Part shown: positions 28,690 to 38,710 of the stretch, in pieces
Position numbering within the stretch: position 1 is the stretch's first letter
Layout of the letters: each line of letters begins with the position of its first letter
Source: a virus
Length of the DNA: 64,000 nucleotides
Virus record (IMG/VR): IMGVR_UViG_3300044638_008494
Location: 43,023 to 107,022 of that record
Direction: 5' to 3' (one strand)
Notes under the pieces: generated by a model
What the model saw: only the letters and a program-made list of their open reading frames with translations
Databases searched by the model: none
What the model was told of the DNA's origin: nothing
Made by a program: the position numbers and the translations under genes

Positions 28690-30699
28690 TTAAATATATC
28701 TTAAAATAGTTAAATTTCTAATTGTTGTATAATTATCTATCTCTTCTTCTGGTTTTATTACAAGTATTTTTCCATCATTAGTAGAATTTAAAGCGTATGC
28801 AATTTTAATTCTTTTTCCACCAACAGGATCTTTTGTTAAATTTCCAACTAGCACATTGGATAAATATAAAATATCTCCAGCATTGTAAGTTGATGTGTTT
28901 ACGCCCCCAACAACACCAAAAGTTGTAATAAGACCCTCCTCATTATTTAAAATATTATGTGTTGCTACTCCAATTAAATGAGAAGTGTGGAAATCATTGC
29001 TTCCAATTGCTGGCCAAATCCTCGGTCTATTTCCTTGCACTCCTGAAATGTAAACAACCATCCCATTAGATATTGTGCTATTTGATTTATTAACTCCGCG
29101 AACATATTGTTCTTGCCCAATATTTAAAGTAACATCTGGCTTATCTAAATAAGCATTAAATGTTTTTGTATCATCGCTGTAAAAAATTCTACCCTCTTTA
29201 TATGGGATATTAGCATCTAAATTTGTAGCAAAATCAATAGTATTAAAATTTCCACTCGTATATTTAACAGTTATATTTTGTGATGGGTAACCATCCTTAC
29301 TAATCTCTATCCCGCTTACGCCATCTATATCTACTGCGCCATATGAATTATTTAAACTTGTAATTCCAGAATTTCCCGCCTCAACAAGTCCTGTCAAAAA
29401 TCCAGAAAGATAATAAAAATCTCCGGTCATTTGCCCAGAAAAAGAATCAACATATCCAGAAATTTGGTTTATATTATTTGAATAATTATTTAATGTTCCC
29501 GTAACTATACCTGAAAGCGTGTTAAAGTTTCCGGTAATTTGTCCAGATAATTGAATAAATGCGCTTGTCAAATCATTTTCAAAACCAGAATATTGCGCCC
29601 AAACCTGTCCAGAAAATGTTGTATACTGCCCAGTTATTTGTCCAGAAAAAGTATCAAATTGATTTTGTAATCCGCTAGTAAAAACATCATAAGATCCTGT
29701 TTGGAAACCTCCGGAAAATATTTCAAATATATCTTGGGTAACAACATTTTTAAAATAATTAGCCGAAGATATTGACCTTCCACCAAGAACAATATTTAAA
29801 TTTCTTAAATCATTAAGGCCATTATAAAGATCTACCCCTACAATTTTTCTAAATGGAACATAAAATGGAGTATCGAATCTTTTCCAATTTGCAAAACTAC
29901 CCGTACTTAAATTAAAAGCCGCTATTGTATATTTTATATCGTCTTTTGGATCTCTATAATAAAATCTCCCACTAAGAGGAGTGACTGGCGTTAATGGGTC
30001 TAGATTTAATGTTCCCCATCCGGTAGTCATCGAATATATTCCCCACCGTGTTGCTACAAACTGATTCGCGCTATAATATTCTAAAACTCCTTCTCCGGTA
30101 ATTGCCCCATATTCTAAAAAGAACGATATAGCAGCATCACCACTTGACATAATTACGCCTTGGCTGACATTTCCTTCATAGAGATCATGGTATCTACCTC
30201 TTAAAGAAACAGATAAATCTTCAGCATTAGGAAGGCCAGAATAAATATCCCAGCCTAAAATACAATCGCCACTAACTCTAGTTTCTGGTATAACCCCAGA
30301 GCTATAATATTCAGTACCACTAATATAAAACGGTGCAATAATTGTTTTATCTAAAGGATCATATAATGATCTAATATATATTGCTCCGCTCAATGTTGAT
30401 CCGGTAACGCCAGGTATTCTTAAACTACAACTCCATCCAGTAGCTAAATAATTTGATGCATTATATTCTTCGTACAGTGCTATTCCAGTATATGGATATG
30501 ATGCAAAAAAATTTGGAGGCTGTAAGCCTATTTCTGATGGCAGTACTACAAATTGATTATTACCAGGCACAACAATAGGCCTCTCGTCAAGAAGCAATGT
30601 CTCCTCCCAATCATCAAGCCTAATATTTACACCGCTTAAATATAGCTGAGCTACACTTAGCGTTGAATCAGACCTTCCAAATCTTAATTTATTAGTCAT
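28690..30699 (-). CDS. Fibre-like structural protein with SGQ repeats, 669 aa
   Basis: Residues about 1-330 contain two similar beta domains (YNASNYLATGWSCSLRIPG and YYSANQFVATRWGIYSMTT). About 335-440 is a run of 14-17-residue repeats of the type FSGQITGQYTTFSGQV, typical of a trimeric shaft. The C-terminal 200 residues hold a domain seen in many phage fibres, recognisable by GRIFYSDDTKTFNAYLDKP and GQEQYVRGVNKSNSTISNG. Its start overlaps the end of the upstream gene by 8 nt. It is encoded next to the portal rather than among tail genes, so a head or neck fibre is possible. Confidence 0.65.
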   Translation of the reverse strand: MTNKLRFGRSDSTLSVAQLYLSGVNIRLDDWEETLLLDERPIVVPGNNQFVVLPSEIGLQPPNFFASYPYTGIALYEEYNASNYLATGWSCSLRIPGVTGSTLSGAIYIRSLYDPLDKTIIAPFYISGTEYYSSGVIPETRVSGDCILGWDIYSGLPNAEDLSVSLRGRYHDLYEGNVSQGVIMSSGDAAISFFLEYGAITGEGVLEYYSANQFVATRWGIYSMTTGWGTLNLDPLTPVTPLSGRFYYRDPKDDIKYTIAAFNLSTGSFANWKRFDTPFYVPFRKIVGVDLYNGLNDLRNLNIVLGGRSISSANYFKNVVTQDIFEIFSGGFQTGSYDVFTSGLQNQFDTFSGQITGQYTTFSGQVWAQYSGFENDLTSAFIQLSGQITGNFNTLSGIVTGTLNNYSNNINQISGYVDSFSGQMTGDFYYLSGFLTGLVEAGNSGITSLNNSYGAVDIDGVSGIEISKDGYPSQNITVKYTSGNFNTIDFATNLDANIPYKEGRIFYSDDTKTFNAYLDKPDVTLNIGQEQYVRGVNKSNSTISNGMVVYISGVQGNRPRIWPAIGSNDFHTSHLIGVATHNILNNEEGLITTFGVVGGVNTSTYNAGDILYLSNVLVGNLTKDPVGGKRIKIAYALNSTNDGKILVIKPEEEIDNYTTIRNLTILRYI

Positions 30700-32131
30700 C
30701 GGTTAACGTAAGATTAAATTGAGTATAATACAGATTGGCCATAAAAACAGCATCATGCCCAGAAAAACCACTAGCCAATATATATAATTTAGTATCATTA
30801 GCGCCACTTAAAAATATACTATATTTATCATTTCCACCAAACAAATCGGCTTGATCTTTTATATCAATTTTTAAATTTGTTCCCCGCTGCACAACGAAAT
30901 GCTTGCGTCCATATATGCCATCCGAAGCAACATCATAACTGGCATAAAAATCTTGAATATTATATCTTGCAGCTACATAATCAATATGGCCCATAATTAC
31001 AGAGCCTGTTTGAACAAAAATTCCATCGTAATTACTTTTTGGAACGCGCATTTTTTTAATAGGATTAAATCCAGTAACGCCAAATCCGCCAGAAATTACC
31101 GCTTTCATGTGGATTGAATTGTAGAATGTATTATCTGAAGATGTTCCAACAGCGAAACCATATGGATGATTATAGGTAGATCCATGAAAATTATTAGCAT
31201 TTATTAATGTAGCGCCTTTTGTTTCAAAAAACGTTGAGCCTGTAGAATTTATTATGCAAGTATTTTCGCACCGTTGAGCAACGTTATTGCTGCTTCTTAT
31301 TAAAGATGAATTTTTATTGCCAGACGTAAAATTGCTAGATCCATGAACGAACAAATCTTGATCTCCGCCAAAATTATTTGCATTTCCAATAAATGAAGTT
31401 CTGTTATCAGAAACGTTAATAAGCGTATTGTTTGCCCCCCAACCACTTCCTATATAGTCTAATATGATTGTTTTTTGCCCTGTTCCGTTAAATATTCCCA
31501 TGTCTTTACCTGGCAACAAAAACAGTGGACCACCTTGTATGCCATTAATTGCATTTACTCCAGAAAATGCAGCTTGTCCAGCATCAATAATTATTGATTG
31601 TCCCGTTGGAATTACTTCTACCCCATTTCTTCCAATTAAATTAATGTCTCCTGATCTTGAATTAATTCTATATACCGCATCTGCCCTTATTCTTAAATTA
31701 TTTCCAGAAATATACGTTTGAACCCCTTGTTCACCAACAATTGTATATCCACTAATTGCTATTTGATTTGAATTTAATGGCCACACTACAACACTTCCCA
31801 TTCCAGTAAGGCTTACATTGCCAGACAAAGAATTTAAAGTCCCAACTGTTCCACCACCGCTAGGAAAAATATATAATGTAGAATTTTGAAAATAAGTGCC
31901 AATGCCACTGAATCCAGTAATATTGATAGCGCCTGTTACTCCGTTAATATTATTTAAGATTCCCCTATTTCCATTTTGAACTGTTAAAATTAAAGAATCT
32001 CCACTTTCTATTCCAACCAGCCCAGAAGTAGCATATATATTATTATAATTAGGATATAAAGGAGAAGTATATGCTGTTACTAATCCAGAAACATCAGGGT
32101 GCAGTTGAGAGGCGCGAATAAGAGTATTCAT
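30692..32131 (-). CDS. Fibre-like beta-structural protein, 479 aa
   Basis: The N-terminal 190 residues contain repeated INGVTGAINITGFSGIG-like stretches (LNSLSGNVSLTGMGSV, INSRSGDINLIGRNGV), a repeat seen in phage fibre shafts and capsid fibres. The C-terminal half has short repeated strands with Asn at turns (ANNFGGDQDLFVHGSSNF, ANNFHGSTYNHPYGFAVG) that suggest a right-handed beta-helix. The ATG overlaps the portal stop codon. The next gene overlaps its end, so portal and both fibre genes seem co-translated. Head-proximal fibre is the favoured but unproven role. Confidence 0.6.
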   Translation of the reverse strand: MNTLIRASQLHPDVSGLVTAYTSPLYPNYNNIYATSGLVGIESGDSLILTVQNGNRGILNNINGVTGAINITGFSGIGTYFQNSTLYIFPSGGGTVGTLNSLSGNVSLTGMGSVVVWPLNSNQIAISGYTIVGEQGVQTYISGNNLRIRADAVYRINSRSGDINLIGRNGVEVIPTGQSIIIDAGQAAFSGVNAINGIQGGPLFLLPGKDMGIFNGTGQKTIILDYIGSGWGANNTLINVSDNRTSFIGNANNFGGDQDLFVHGSSNFTSGNKNSSLIRSSNNVAQRCENTCIINSTGSTFFETKGATLINANNFHGSTYNHPYGFAVGTSSDNTFYNSIHMKAVISGGFGVTGFNPIKKMRVPKSNYDGIFVQTGSVIMGHIDYVAARYNIQDFYASYDVASDGIYGRKHFVVQRGTNLKIDIKDQADLFGGNDKYSIFLSGANDTKLYILASGFSGHDAVFMANLYYTQFNLTLTDD

Positions 32132-34026
32132 TATTTTTTAGAATGATAAAGTACAGCTGCCTCATCTGGCCCAATTTCATGATATGCGGCTATATCAAAA
32201 ACTTCTTTTGATATTTCATTTTTTGTAACATCAGATATTGGATTTTCAATATAGTTATTAATTGATTTCGTCCAGTTTGTTTTTTCTTCAGAAGAGACGA
32301 TAATGTTGGCAACATCTAATGCTATATTTTTTTGTGCTTGGTTTAATTTTTTAATTTTATATTTTTTCTTCAAAGCGTCACAAATACCCGCTTCCAAAGC
32401 GTCTTTATCTTTAAGAGTCTGGCTAATCAATTTTGTACTAAATTTGTATGAAGCTACAGATTTTTGACCAACTGGGGTGATTTTTTGTGTTGTTTGCGCT
32501 GCTGGCGTAGCTGATGGCCTGCCTGCTTGCCCTGCTGGCTGTTTTGGGTTTAAAAGTGGCTCATAAAATCCCTGCTCTTTTTCCAATATCATTTCTTTTT
32601 GCGATTCAGCCAACTCATAAGGTTCCGGCAACACATTTGTATTGATTGCAGAAATTGCATCTTTCGGAGATATTGCTCCTAACTCAAGAAGTCTTGTATA
32701 AACTCTTGACAAAACAGCAGAATCATTTCTAAAATTATGCGTTTTCCATTTTGGTTCTGGTGCCGATTTAAAATTCATAGTTTTAGCGATTTCACGAATT
32801 TGTGGCCCCAGAAATTTAGTCATAAATTCTTGCCTTGCAAACTCAAGCCTTTTGAAAAATGCATCCATTTTTGCGCTTGCATTTGCAAATTTATCATCAC
32901 CAAAAATAATATTATTTAAACCTAAACGAATATCACGATCTACAATTTCATACTTTTTAGGATCTAAAATGTCTCCAATTTGCGGTATCACAAATTGTGC
33001 CTTTGTTGTATAGTCTGCTATCAAAACTCTTCCAACGCTACCATTTTCAAAAATTTTTCGAAGCACTTCTTGGCTTTTTTGGCTTGGTGGCCCAAGCTCT
33101 TCATCGCCTTGAGTTATTAACAATACAGCTTGCTGTATAGTTCTTGAAATAGCCATGTCTACCTTTTTAAGCTCAAGCTTCCAATTTATATCTTCCAAAA
33201 CAGGAAAGCCCATAGGAACAGCAAGTGGTTCATAATCTTGTTTTTTATAAAAAATACTAACCAAACGATCTGAATCTAATGATATTTCTAAAGATTGATT
33301 TCCATTTTTTATATTTTTAAGCTCTGGGATAGTCGATGCAATTTTTTTATCTTCTTCGCTTGTTGGTTTTAATAAAGCACCTATCTCAAATGAATTCAAT
33401 CGCTTTTTGTAAATTGGCGCGGTAAAACTAGAAGATGCTAATACTTGAATATCATATGGATTCAAAATAATATACTTTAATGGAATTTTAAGCGCTGCTT
33501 CCATAATATTCATTTGCTGCAGCTTGCGTAAACTTTCTCTAGGAAATTCTCCAAATAATTTATAAATGAAAACATTTCCACTGCGGAAATATTCGCGGAA
33601 AAACATATCCGTTAATTGCCATAAATTAATTTTTTCTGCCCAAATATTAAAAAAGTTTCTTGACTCTTTATTTCCGCCAGAAAATGTAATTTCTGAAATT
33701 GCAAATTCTGTCATCAAGTCAATTGTGTTTCTAAAAATTGGCACATTCCAATATGCTTTTTGACACAATAAGATTGTATCTTGCAATGAAATATTTGTAG
33801 CATATTTGCCGCTATTTTTTTCATATAAAAACGGAGCAACTCCAGCTTCAAGATTTGCAAACCTTTGAATTCTGGTTATGCTACCAGCAGAATTCGACCT
33901 TGAACCCCTTTCTGGGGTTGTATCGCAAGAGCCAATTAGCTTATCATAATCATCCAAGCTAGCTGTTAGTGGCTCCGAAATCTCCTTTTTGCTCTTTTTA
34001 GACCTTGTACCTTTTTTAGATATCAT
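32131..34026 (-). CDS. Portal protein, 631 aa
   Basis: The gene directly follows TerL. After a basic disordered start, residues about 90-160 show the pattern of portals: AYWNVPIFRNTIDLMTEFAI, then FFREYFRSGNVFIYK, and residues about 175-190 IPLKYIILNPYDIQV. The middle contains the helix-rich stem region, and the C-terminus is a Pro/Gln/Lys-rich tail followed by a helical domain. It would form the dodecameric ring through which DNA is packaged and ejected. A CTGTAATA element lies upstream of the start. No protease or ADP-ribosyltransferase fusion was recognised. Confidence 0.88.
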   Translation of the reverse strand: MISKKGTRSKKSKKEISEPLTASLDDYDKLIGSCDTTPERGSRSNSAGSITRIQRFANLEAGVAPFLYEKNSGKYATNISLQDTILLCQKAYWNVPIFRNTIDLMTEFAISEITFSGGNKESRNFFNIWAEKINLWQLTDMFFREYFRSGNVFIYKLFGEFPRESLRKLQQMNIMEAALKIPLKYIILNPYDIQVLASSSFTAPIYKKRLNSFEIGALLKPTSEEDKKIASTIPELKNIKNGNQSLEISLDSDRLVSIFYKKQDYEPLAVPMGFPVLEDINWKLELKKVDMAISRTIQQAVLLITQGDEELGPPSQKSQEVLRKIFENGSVGRVLIADYTTKAQFVIPQIGDILDPKKYEIVDRDIRLGLNNIIFGDDKFANASAKMDAFFKRLEFARQEFMTKFLGPQIREIAKTMNFKSAPEPKWKTHNFRNDSAVLSRVYTRLLELGAISPKDAISAINTNVLPEPYELAESQKEMILEKEQGFYEPLLNPKQPAGQAGRPSATPAAQTTQKITPVGQKSVASYKFSTKLISQTLKDKDALEAGICDALKKKYKIKKLNQAQKNIALDVANIIVSSEEKTNWTKSINNYIENPISDVTKNEISKEVFDIAAYHEIGPDEAAVLYHSKK

Positions 34027-34082
34027 ATGCAGTTATTTATTACAGTAATGTATTCTGAAATTCATTTTATTTAAAAATTAAA

Positions 34083-35987
34083 TTAAATTAGGGTTGGTAT
34101 AAACTGTTCTCTTTTAATTTGAACCTGAGTTTTAACCAATTCAAAATAACACTTTACTCCCCAGTTTCCTAATAATAGCGTGCTGTAGTTATCTTTTCTA
34201 GGTTTATTATTGGCGGTTGAAGTTCTAGCTGACCTTGGGAGATCAAAGCTTTGATGACCTCTGGAAGTTGATGTTACCTCAATATTCGCGCACTGCTCTT
34301 TTGTTGAAATAATAATATCGTCTTGAAGTTCAATAAATTCTCTTATTGATAATTTTCTATTATCTTCTTTGGAGTCGCCCTCTAGAACGCCAGATCCATG
34401 AGGAAATACTAATTTTAATGGAATTCTTAAATTAAACATATAGGACATATATTCTGGATGATTGCTCGCGCGAGAAGCAAACCATATTTTTTTATGATCA
34501 ATACATGATTGCAAATAAGAATTAGATCTCATAATCCAATCAGTACTTGGTGTTTGCCTGATGCACATGCATCCCATATCTGGGCTATATTGCTTTTTTG
34601 CTTTAATAAGCATATCCACTTGATCCTGACCATCTTTAGTAGAATCCCATTCTGTTATATATGTTATTTTTTTACTTATACCCTTAAATAATTCACTTTC
34701 ATTACATGCATCAATAATTGTATCCAAGTTCGAAGAGTCGGCAATTATTAAAACAACGTTAAAATGTGTTAGTACATAATAAATATATTTTATATGATCT
34801 TGAAGATCTGCGCCAACCCTCTGATATCCGTGAACAAGAACTCCTTCTTCTTTTTCCTCATCAAGCTCTATAACTGACATGGCAAAAAAGTCTGATGAGG
34901 CACTTTTTGAATAGTTTGGGTCAATTGATAATATATATTTTTTTAATGGGTCTCCAGTAACTTTAGAATGTGGATACTCACCATCTGGAATGGTACATTC
35001 GTTCATTTTACGCATTGAAAAATACCCATCGCCACCATCACGAAATTGCGCGCCATATTCGCGTTGAAATGAATCTTCTGATATGCTTGCTCTTTGTGAT
35101 TGGATAAATTCTCGGTTTAATATAGTTGCCGGTATAGCCTCCCATCCCATTTGTGATATAAAATAAGTCGGTCTTTCTTCTTCCTTATTATTCATCGTCA
35201 AAATATCCGGACGTTCTACAAAATCAGTCCAGTCAGAATACATTTTATACAAATGCTGAAATTGATAAGATGCAGATGATAAGCAAATCATTTGCGCGGC
35301 ATTTTCAAAAATCATTTTATTATTGGGATGTAATGTGCCAGCTTTAATTAACTCGTCCTCTAACTTTCTAACTTTAATTCTAAATGCTGCATCCCTTGGC
35401 GAAGAAAGGAATGGCGCCAATACATCATTAATCATCTGTGGAGATAATAACAACACCTCATCGAGAATAAGAACGTCACAGCGCATACCTCGCGTATCTT
35501 CGGAAAGCGGAATGGCACATATATATCCGCCATTAACATCCCATTGAAACTTATCGTTTCTTAAATATGGCTTTTTGTCAAAGCATGACCTTGCAAGCTG
35601 AGCCTCTTCCGTGTTTAATAGCCTTACAATTTCTTCAAAAATTCTACGGCTTGTTCTAAAATTTGCTGAAGCAATAACAATTCTAGTACCAGGCTCAAAT
35701 ATGCATTTTAATATACAATACCAACCCGCCAAAGTAGATTTTCCACCACCACGACTAAAAATAAGCATGCAATTATTCTTTTCAAACATTGCATTTATAT
35801 GCATAACCTGCATAGGCTCCATATTAATTCCAAGAATTAACTGCGATGTAAAGCCAATGTTGTGACGCAAGAATTTTGCCAAAGTTATTTTAGCCGTTCT
35901 ATCATCAATCTCGCCATGAAGATTTAGCAGCTCTTTATTTACATCTACTATATCTTTTGCTGGTTGATTTCCTGCCCAAATTGCCAT
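34083..35987 (-). CDS. terL: Terminase large subunit, 634 aa
   Basis: The packaging motor ATPase has a Walker A motif near residue 80 (FSRGGGKST) and a Walker B near residue 172 (CDVLILDEVLLLS). It also has a C-terminal nuclease domain with acidic clusters at YILSIDPNYSKSASSD (about residue 345) and VLIIADSSNLDTIID (about residue 410). The length is normal for the family. It starts 1 nt after the preceding gene, after an AAATAATATAG sequence, and lies upstream of the portal. TerL translocates DNA into the prohead through the portal and cuts the concatemer. Confidence 0.95.
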   Translation of the reverse strand: MAIWAGNQPAKDIVDVNKELLNLHGEIDDRTAKITLAKFLRHNIGFTSQLILGINMEPMQVMHINAMFEKNNCMLIFSRGGGKSTLAGWYCILKCIFEPGTRIVIASANFRTSRRIFEEIVRLLNTEEAQLARSCFDKKPYLRNDKFQWDVNGGYICAIPLSEDTRGMRCDVLILDEVLLLSPQMINDVLAPFLSSPRDAAFRIKVRKLEDELIKAGTLHPNNKMIFENAAQMICLSSASYQFQHLYKMYSDWTDFVERPDILTMNNKEEERPTYFISQMGWEAIPATILNREFIQSQRASISEDSFQREYGAQFRDGGDGYFSMRKMNECTIPDGEYPHSKVTGDPLKKYILSIDPNYSKSASSDFFAMSVIELDEEKEEGVLVHGYQRVGADLQDHIKYIYYVLTHFNVVLIIADSSNLDTIIDACNESELFKGISKKITYITEWDSTKDGQDQVDMLIKAKKQYSPDMGCMCIRQTPSTDWIMRSNSYLQSCIDHKKIWFASRASNHPEYMSYMFNLRIPLKLVFPHGSGVLEGDSKEDNRKLSIREFIELQDDIIISTKEQCANIEVTSTSRGHQSFDLPRSARTSTANNKPRKDNYSTLLLGNWGVKCYFELVKTQVQIKREQFIPTLI

Positions 35988-35988
35988 A

Positions 35989-36909
35989 CTATATTATTTC
36001 TTTTTCAATGCAATATTGCAAATCTATTTTTTTAACTTCTTCTCCAAGTCCTAAAATTTTTAAAATTAAATCAGTCATATGCTTTCTGCCATCACAATAT
36101 ACAACTTGAAAGCATTCATATTTTTTATATAAATCTCTAACTCTATGAAATATGTATTCTGGGCTTGTTGCAAACCACCGTTTTTTATTATAGGCTAAAG
36201 AGCTATATGATGCTTCGACCATTATAATAATATATCCGTTATTATTTTGCGCTCTTAATAATTCTTTTTCAAATCTTTCAAGATTGGCACCAAAAGTTCC
36301 AAAAAAATCACTGAAACTTTTACGCTCAATAACGATTCTGGAAGCTGGAGATAAGGCATAGTCGCCATAATCAAGCGCAACATTTACTTTTCTCAAATCT
36401 TTTGCAAATTTTAAAGGTCTCTTTTCGCGCGTGTCAATTACTATTTGCTTTGCAGGTTTTGAATTCGTAGCCCGTACATCTAAATTATAATAATCATATT
36501 TAGATTCTTTATTGCTTTTGATACATATTTCGTTATAGTTAGCCGAGCATAATTTTTCTATAAAGCGAATTGATGGCAAGCAGCTTATTGTTTGTACGAA
36601 AAATTCTGGCGGTGCATTTTTTAAATTTTTAATATCACAATATTTTTTAATTTTTCCAGATATATAATCTAAAGCCTTCTCTTGACCAATTTTGGCAAGC
36701 CAAGATTTCATAGAAATTTTATCTTCAAAATCTGAAAGAAAATATTGCTCTACTGATTTGAAATGTATTTTTTTGTTATTCGACAAATCATGTCTTGGGT
36801 AAAATTGTTCGAAATATCTTTTTTGAGATATCTTATGTTGCTTTAAATGCTTTGAAAGCTCTATCACGCCGCTAAATTTTTTAGCACAAAACTCGCATTT
36901 GATTTCCAT
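35989..36909 (-). CDS. ERCC4-type nuclease with N-terminal C2H2 zinc finger, 306 aa
   Basis: Residues 1-25 form a C2H2 finger (CEFCAKKFSGVIELSKHLKQH). Residues about 150-290 carry the XPF/ERCC4 nuclease signatures: VIDTREKRPL, a GDYAL segment and IVIERKSFSDFFGTF, matching the GD(x)n-ERK active site. XPF-family enzymes cut branched or flapped DNA. The location directly upstream of TerL and downstream of a coiled-coil protein suggests a role in resolving branched replicated DNA before or during packaging. The gene is tightly packed with its neighbours. Confidence 0.85.
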   Translation of the reverse strand: MEIKCEFCAKKFSGVIELSKHLKQHKISQKRYFEQFYPRHDLSNNKKIHFKSVEQYFLSDFEDKISMKSWLAKIGQEKALDYISGKIKKYCDIKNLKNAPPEFFVQTISCLPSIRFIEKLCSANYNEICIKSNKESKYDYYNLDVRATNSKPAKQIVIDTREKRPLKFAKDLRKVNVALDYGDYALSPASRIVIERKSFSDFFGTFGANLERFEKELLRAQNNNGYIIIMVEASYSSLAYNKKRWFATSPEYIFHRVRDLYKKYECFQVVYCDGRKHMTDLILKILGLGEEVKKIDLQYCIEKEII

Positions 36910-36910
36910 A

Positions 36911-38023
36911 TTAACCTACCAATTCTTCTACAGTTGCTCCACGAAGAAGGGCTTTTATTTCGGTCATAGAATTAATACGACCAGCCTCTTCTTTAATTTT
37001 CATTTTTTCCAGTTCAGCTAAATGTATTGTTTTTTTTCTAAACTCTTCATCTTTCCAAGCCTGTACTAAATTTATAAGCTTTTCAAAGCCATCACTTTTT
37101 TCTTCTAAACGCTTATTTCTTTTTGTTGTCAAATCATTATATAATTTTGTCTTGATATTTTCACATGAATTTAGTTCTGTTTGAAGTACGTTAATAGCTT
37201 CATTCATCTTCATTGAAATTTCACCAGCGGCCATAGTTGCGCGCAATGACTCTATTCTTCTTTGAATTTCTGCCGCTCTGACGATTTGATTGCACAAAGT
37301 AATAAATTGATCCAAATCTTCCTGTGTTAAATCTGGCTTGTCGTGAGTATACCTAATAAAAGCATCTTCAAAAAGATCTCGATCTCCTTGAATTTTGTAA
37401 GTATTAATTTGATATATAAAGCGAAATATATTAAGATACTTTTTAAGCTGCTGCATTTCAAAAAGCTGTTGTTTTTTCAACGTCTCTTCATTATATCCAT
37501 AATTTAAATATTTGTTTACACGCTCAATTGTTTGCTTTAAAGTTTTTGGTGGCTTATATTCAGAATCTATTAACTCTTCTGGGTTATAATTAATATTAAC
37601 AATTTCTAGCTCATCTTTTGGCTGCGGTACATTATCTTTTTTAATAGCATCTTTGATTTCTTCAATTTTCGCATTGATCGTTCTATATTCTTGGCTTAAG
37701 TTTGTAAGATCATCGTTATTAAAAAGCTCTCTTGCTATTTCTAGCGCACTTTTAACTCTGAAATTATTTTTTATATAAATAATTTGCTCTTCAGCTAAGC
37801 TAATAAAGCCTTTTAAAATAACTGTTCTTGTTTTGAATTTCAACCCACTCTCTTTGCAAAATGCTTTAATTGCCCTAGCTTCTTTTGTTTTTCCGTCCAG
37901 AGCATCATTTTCAAAAACGCTTTTAACAATGTTTGAAAGCTCAGGCTCCAAATCTATAGAAAAAAAATCAAGCACTTTCTTTTTGTGCTCTTCAGAAAGT
38001 TCAAAATTTACTGAATCAGACAT
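36911..38023 (-). CDS. Helical coiled-coil protein, 370 aa; possible terminase small subunit
   Basis: An all-helical charged protein. The first 120 residues have a helix-turn-helix-like run (DGKTKEARAIKAFCKESGLKFKTR) and the remainder is coiled coil (about residues 220-340). It is the third gene upstream of TerL and the nuclease separates them. The size exceeds that of most small terminases, but DNA-binding N-terminus plus coiled coil fits that idea. It starts directly after the sigma-like gene with the junction ATAATATAATATG. Structural scaffold for packaging is an alternative. The call is tentative. Confidence 0.4.
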   Translation of the reverse strand: MSDSVNFELSEEHKKKVLDFFSIDLEPELSNIVKSVFENDALDGKTKEARAIKAFCKESGLKFKTRTVILKGFISLAEEQIIYIKNNFRVKSALEIARELFNNDDLTNLSQEYRTINAKIEEIKDAIKKDNVPQPKDELEIVNINYNPEELIDSEYKPPKTLKQTIERVNKYLNYGYNEETLKKQQLFEMQQLKKYLNIFRFIYQINTYKIQGDRDLFEDAFIRYTHDKPDLTQEDLDQFITLCNQIVRAAEIQRRIESLRATMAAGEISMKMNEAINVLQTELNSCENIKTKLYNDLTTKRNKRLEEKSDGFEKLINLVQAWKDEEFRKKTIHLAELEKMKIKEEAGRINSMTEIKALLRGATVEELVG

Positions 38024-38024
38024 A

Positions 38025-38708
38025 TTATATTATCATTTCTTTGACAATTTTCTTTGCTTTTATTACAATCTGTGCCCTTATCTTTTTAACAAATTTATAA
38101 CCAGTTTTTGTAGATCCGTTTTTATAACCAAGCATTGTTATAACTTCTGTTTCTGGATACCCATCTACAAACAAATATGTGTAAACCTTTTGCTGAACTG
38201 GCGTTAAAGATTTTAACATTTCGCTATGAACTTTTGGAACAAACGATTCAAAATCAAAACCGCTAGAATCTGATGCGCGAGCATCAAACTCATTGCCTTC
38301 ACCAAAAATTCTTTCATCATTTACGCTAACTGGCAACTTGACATCATAAGCATGTTTCTTTGTTTTCTCCCATTTTGCATAATCAGCACATTTAGAAGAT
38401 TGAACGTTATATAATTTACAATTATTTCCGCCAGCATTATGTGGGCAATTTAAACACGGTCTGGCATAGTTGGAATAATTGTTTCTAACAAGGTTAATAA
38501 TTTGATTTGTAATAACAGTATTTAACCACGGAAGGAGGGCCATCTCTGGATTCCACTTTTCCCATTTTTTAAAAATATGTAGTCTTAATTTTTGTTCTAC
38601 ATCATTAAAGTCCATCCACGCAATGGATGTTAGCTTCCATTGGGAGCGTCTTTTTGCTATTTCCTGATTTATTACATCCAAGCAGGATTCGAAAGATGGG
38701 CGCTCCAT
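38025..38708 (-). CDS. Sigma-70-family-like transcription factor with Cys-rich insert, 227 aa
   Basis: Residues about 30-75 resemble sigma region 2 (DVEQKLRLHIFKKWEKWNPE, then LLPWLNTVITNQIINLVRN). Residues about 165-220 resemble region 4 with a helix-turn-helix (SLTPVQQKVYTYLFVDGYPE, then VITMLGYKNGSTKTGYKFVKKIR). Between them lie four Cys in a CLNCPHNAGGNNCKLYNVQSSKC-like arrangement, which may bind zinc and is not typical of sigma factors. The length fits ECF-type sigma factors. In the structural operon it could direct late transcription. I rate the sigma-like fold as probable, and its target promoters as unknown. Confidence 0.65.
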   Translation of the reverse strand: MERPSFESCLDVINQEIAKRRSQWKLTSIAWMDFNDVEQKLRLHIFKKWEKWNPEMALLPWLNTVITNQIINLVRNNYSNYARPCLNCPHNAGGNNCKLYNVQSSKCADYAKWEKTKKHAYDVKLPVSVNDERIFGEGNEFDARASDSSGFDFESFVPKVHSEMLKSLTPVQQKVYTYLFVDGYPETEVITMLGYKNGSTKTGYKFVKKIRAQIVIKAKKIVKEMII

Positions 38709-38710
38709 AT

